From Bradyrhizobium erythrophlei (GTDB lineage Bacteria > Pseudomonadota > Alphaproteobacteria > Rhizobiales > Xanthobacteraceae), in assembly GCA_900129675.1 (NCBI GenBank), contig FSRD01000001.1:7367501-7431500 (forward strand): 64,000 nt of DNA, in the 5' to 3' direction. The translations under genes were made by a program, and so were the position numbers. Shown here piece by piece: positions 61,517 through 64,000 of this stretch (the stretch's first letter is position 1; every line of letters begins with the position of its first letter). Under the pieces are notes generated by a model that did no database searches, was not told where the DNA came from, and saw only the letters and a program-made list of their open reading frames with translations.

Positions 61517-63142
61517 ATGGAACCGATTTCTCTTCGTACGCCGCTGGCGCTTCTCCTGACATCCTTATGTGCGATCGCAGCCGTGTGGTGGTGGCTCGCC
61601 ACGCCGATCACGCTCGTGCGCGCGCCGATCGATCCCGATGCCAAGTTGCAATGCGTGTCCTACGCGCCGTTTCGTGGCGCGCAGACGCCGCTGCAACCGA
61701 CCACGCATATCGGGCCCGAGCAGATCGAACGGGATCTGGCGGACCTCGCCAGGATCACCGATTGCGTGCGCACCTATTCGATCGAGAACGGCCTCGACCA
61801 GGTTCCCGGTCTCGCCGCAAAGGTCGGGCTGAAGGTAATCCAGGGCATCTGGCTCGGCAGCAACCGGCTGAAGAATCTGGCGCAGATTTCGATCGCGGTC
61901 GGCCTGACCAAGCAATATCCCGAGGTCATTACGGCGTTGGTGGTCGGCAACGAGGTGCTGCTGCGCGGCGAGATGACCACCGCCGACCTCGCGGCCAATA
62001 TCCGCTCGGTCAAGGCGCAGGTGACCGTCCCCGTCACCTATGCCGATGTCTGGGAATTCTGGCTGAGGAATCGCGAGATCTATGACGCGGTCGATTTCGT
62101 CACCATTCATATCCTGCCTTACTGGGAGGACATTCCGGTCAAGGCGAAATTCGCGGCGTCCCATGTCGATGAGATCCGCAAGCGGATGGCGGTGGCGTTT
62201 CCGGGCAAGGAGATCCTGATCGGCGAGACCGGCTGGCCGAGTGCCGGGCGGATGCGCGAGGGCGCGCTGCCGTCGCGGACCAATCAGGCGCGTATCGTCT
62301 CCGATATCCTCGATCTGGCCAAGCGCGAAGGCTTTCGTGTCAACCTGATCGAGGCCTACGACCAACCTTGGAAGCGCCAGCTCGAGGGCACCGTCGGCGG
62401 CTATTGGGGCCTGTTCGATGCCGCCAAGCGGGTGGTGAAATATCCGCCGGGCCAGGCCATCAGCAATTATCCGCTGTGGAAGTGGCAGATGGGCGGCGGC
62501 ATGACGCTCAGCGTGGCCGTGTTCCTGGCGGCGTGGCTGACGCTGCGGCGGCGGCCATGGACGCCGCGGCCGACGTCCTGGATCGCGGTCGGCCTATGGG
62601 CGACGACGGCTGGGATCCTGTTCGGGATCGCCGCCGACAAGATGTTTTATGAGAGCTACGGCGTCGGCGGCTGGCTGCAATGGGGGGCGTTGCTGGCGGC
62701 GGCGATCGCCTCGCCCTTGCTCTGTACCCATGCCGCGATGTCGGGCCGATCGCTGCCGACATTTTTGGAACTGCTCGGCCCGCGCGAGTTCAGGGGCGGA
62801 TCTTTCCCGACGGCGTTGCTGGCGATCGCGCTCGCCGTCACCACGCTGATCGCCGCCGAAACCGCGCTCGGCTTCACCTTCGATCCGCGCTACCGCGATT
62901 TTCCGTTCGCCTCGCTGACGATGGCGGTGCTGCCGTTCGCGGGCCTGATGCTGCTCAACCGCCCCCAGGCGGGGGTGCGGCCGATCGCGGAATCCGCCTT
63001 TGCCGGATTGCTGGTCGTGACCACGCTGTACATCGGCCTCAACGAGGGCGCCGCCAACTGGCAGTCGATGTGGACTTGCGCAATCTACCTGCTGCTGGCG
63101 CTTACGCTGTGGCGGGCGCGGGTCGCGCAAAGCCCAAAATAA
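61517..63142 (+). CDS. ndvC: GH17-like glucan-processing membrane protein
   Basis: 541 residues (about 59 kDa), matching NdvC. A membrane anchor is followed by a GH17 barrel with both Glu motifs (V-V-G-N-E-V-L-L-R-G, I-G-E-T-G-W-P-S-A-G) and Y-W-G-L-F-D. About seven membrane helices form the C-terminal third. It is thought to form beta-1,6 linkages, as mutants make only beta-1,3 glucan. GGAGG abuts the ATG, so the real start may be slightly downstream. Divergent from ndvD, 253 bases apart. Confidence 0.88.
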   Translation: MEPISLRTPLALLLTSLCAIAAVWWWLATPITLVRAPIDPDAKLQCVSYAPFRGAQTPLQPTTHIGPEQIERDLADLARITDCVRTYSIENGLDQVPGLAAKVGLKVIQGIWLGSNRLKNLAQISIAVGLTKQYPEVITALVVGNEVLLRGEMTTADLAANIRSVKAQVTVPVTYADVWEFWLRNREIYDAVDFVTIHILPYWEDIPVKAKFAASHVDEIRKRMAVAFPGKEILIGETGWPSAGRMREGALPSRTNQARIVSDILDLAKREGFRVNLIEAYDQPWKRQLEGTVGGYWGLFDAAKRVVKYPPGQAISNYPLWKWQMGGGMTLSVAVFLAAWLTLRRRPWTPRPTSWIAVGLWATTAGILFGIAADKMFYESYGVGGWLQWGALLAAAIASPLLCTHAAMSGRSLPTFLELLGPREFRGGSFPTALLAIALAVTTLIAAETALGFTFDPRYRDFPFASLTMAVLPFAGLMLLNRPQAGVRPIAESAFAGLLVVTTLYIGLNEGAANWQSMWTCAIYLLLALTLWRARVAQSPK

Positions 63143-63482
63143 GCAGGCCGATCGCAATTCCCGACAGCGCGATATTGTAGAGCACGATTCCGAGCCCTGC
63201 GGCGATCAAGCCGCCGGTCAAAAGCACGATCGAGGGCCGCATCACATGCAGCGTCGCGATGACCAGCGCGACAATGCCGAACACCGAATTCTTGAACAGA
63301 TAGGTCGCCAGCACCCGCGCCTTGCACAGCAGGGATTGCAGGCCGGCGTCGCAGGCCAGCGCGACGGGCGAGTACTCGACCGCGAGATAGCGCAGGTACA
63401 GCGCATAGCCGACGGTGACGAAGCCGACGATCAACAGAAACTGGACCTGGTAGGGCGTCAGCCGGAACGGAGTTTTCTTCAC
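63102..63482 (-). CDS. small polytopic membrane protein
   Basis: 126 residues from a GTG at 63482; GGGAAAA lies upstream. Three to four hydrophobic helices (V-Q-F-L-L-I-V-G-F-V-T-V-G-Y-A-L-Y, F-G-I-V-A-L-V-I-A-T-L, I-V-L-L-T-G-G-L-I-A-A-G-L-G-I-V-L-Y). A Cys pair in A-C-D-A-G-L-Q-S-L-L-C-K. Its 3' end overlaps the ndvC end by 41 bases, convergent. Function unknown. Confidence 0.75.
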   Translation of the reverse strand: MKKTPFRLTPYQVQFLLIVGFVTVGYALYLRYLAVEYSPVALACDAGLQSLLCKARVLATYLFKNSVFGIVALVIATLHVMRPSIVLLTGGLIAAGLGIVLYNIALSGIAIGLLILGFARPAPATA

Positions 63483-63642
63483 GTGCGCATTTTCCCGGAG
63501 TGGGTTCCGGTCGGCCGCACGAAAATGCGTCCAACCAATGATCGGCGAATATGGTCGGGAATAGCGGGCAGGACAAGCCGAAGCTCGCAACAGGCGCGTG
63601 AAAACAGGTGAGAATTCGGCTGTAATGCCTTGCAGCCAAATA

Positions 63643-64000
63643 TCATTGTCCCTTTTTACCGAACCATGACGAGATCGTGGATGTGGCGGCCGGTTCCGGT
63701 TTTTTCGGCGGCTCCTCGACCACGGCCGCGGCGGCATGCTTGCCGCCACCACTAGCACCATGACGGCGTGGCGCGGGCTTGGTGATCGAAGCCGGCGCCG
63801 GATCGTCGCCGTTCAGGGAGAGCCGCTGTCCGTCGAAGATCGCGGTCTCGCAGCTGCGCTTGTTTTCGGTCAGAACCGCGCAGATCCTGGCCGCCGCGCC
63901 GGCGTCGTTCAGCGGTCCGGCCACCAGCCGAAGCTGCATCCCGAGGCCGCTGGTGCCTTCCTTGATCACGATGATCGGGCGCAAGGCGGCCAGCGGCGCA
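63643..64000 (-). CDS. C-terminal part of a SPOR-like protein (partial)
   Basis: 119 codons to the window edge; the frame stays open beyond it. The segment L-R-L-V-A-G-P-L-N-D-A-G-A-A-A-R-I-C with I-F-D-G-Q-R-L-S-L resembles SPOR-type repeats that bind peptidoglycan. It is followed by a Pro/Ala/Lys-rich tail ending in S-S-W-F-G-K-K-G-Q. The start lies outside the window. Confidence 0.65.
   Translation of the reverse strand, partial: APLAALRPIIVIKEGTSGLGMQLRLVAGPLNDAGAAARICAVLTENKRSCETAIFDGQRLSLNGDDPAPASITKPAPRRHGASGGGKHAAAAVVEEPPKKPEPAATSTISSWFGKKGQ

Overview
The window is high-GC alphaproteobacterial chromosome, most likely Bradyrhizobium or a close relative in the Nitrobacteraceae. The evidence is a complete cyclic beta-1,3/1,6-glucan locus (ndvB, ndvD, ndvC at 57.8-63.1 kb), DUF3551 secreted proteins, Omp25/31-type outer membrane proteins with the linker after the signal peptide typical of this group, TTG/GTG starts on housekeeping genes, and dispersed palindromic repeats of the kind scattered through Bradyrhizobium genomes. 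Nearly all long antisense ORFs are codon-bias shadows.

Layout. 0-10 kb: cell-wall and small membrane/secreted proteins, then an acyl-CoA synthetase operon whose last gene has two PCC (DUF296) domains. 10-16.6 kb: accessory stretch with dispersed repeats, an AAA ATPase, a DUF433/DUF5615 toxin-antitoxin pair, a complete IS701-family element inserted exactly at the toxin stop codon, a cystathionine gamma-synthase-family enzyme, five copies of a 26-bp palindrome, and an AT-rich orphan membrane gene. 16.6-26.3 kb: uvrA (with a LexA box), two paralogous outer membrane proteins, ssb, a frameshifted DUF2306 gene and gyrA. 26.3-31 kb: a three-gene cassette of a CpXC-TPR protein, a CHAT-type caspase-fold protease and a helical protein of unknown function, tightly overlapping. 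31-42.4 kb: kup, coaD, two cyclophilins, queA, an acyltransferase, asd, tgt, cysK. 42.4-57.6 kb: a secreted metacaspase-like protein, an EamA transporter, RidA, a formyltransferase-like protein, a UvrD-like helicase, 3-hydroxyacyl-CoA dehydrogenase, many small secreted, membrane or coiled-coil proteins, and tRNA-Lys(UUU). 57.8-64 kb: the glucan locus, a small membrane gene and a truncated SPOR-like gene.

How the genes work together. queA and tgt supply two steps of queuosine tRNA modification. asd (aspartate pathway) appears to be controlled by a transcription attenuator: a 23-codon Thr/Lys/Ile-rich leader peptide, near-leaderless, followed by mutually exclusive antiterminator and terminator hairpins. 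uvrA, ssb and gyrA form a DNA-maintenance block with uvrA under SOS control. The ndv genes make periplasmic cyclic glucans needed for osmotic adaptation and nodulation.

The most noteworthy observations are the asd attenuator, a Tgt that has lost all four zinc ligands, the CpXC-TPR/CHAT cassette with its frame-shifted junction, and the toxin-antitoxin pair with an amber-truncated antitoxin and an IS at the toxin stop.
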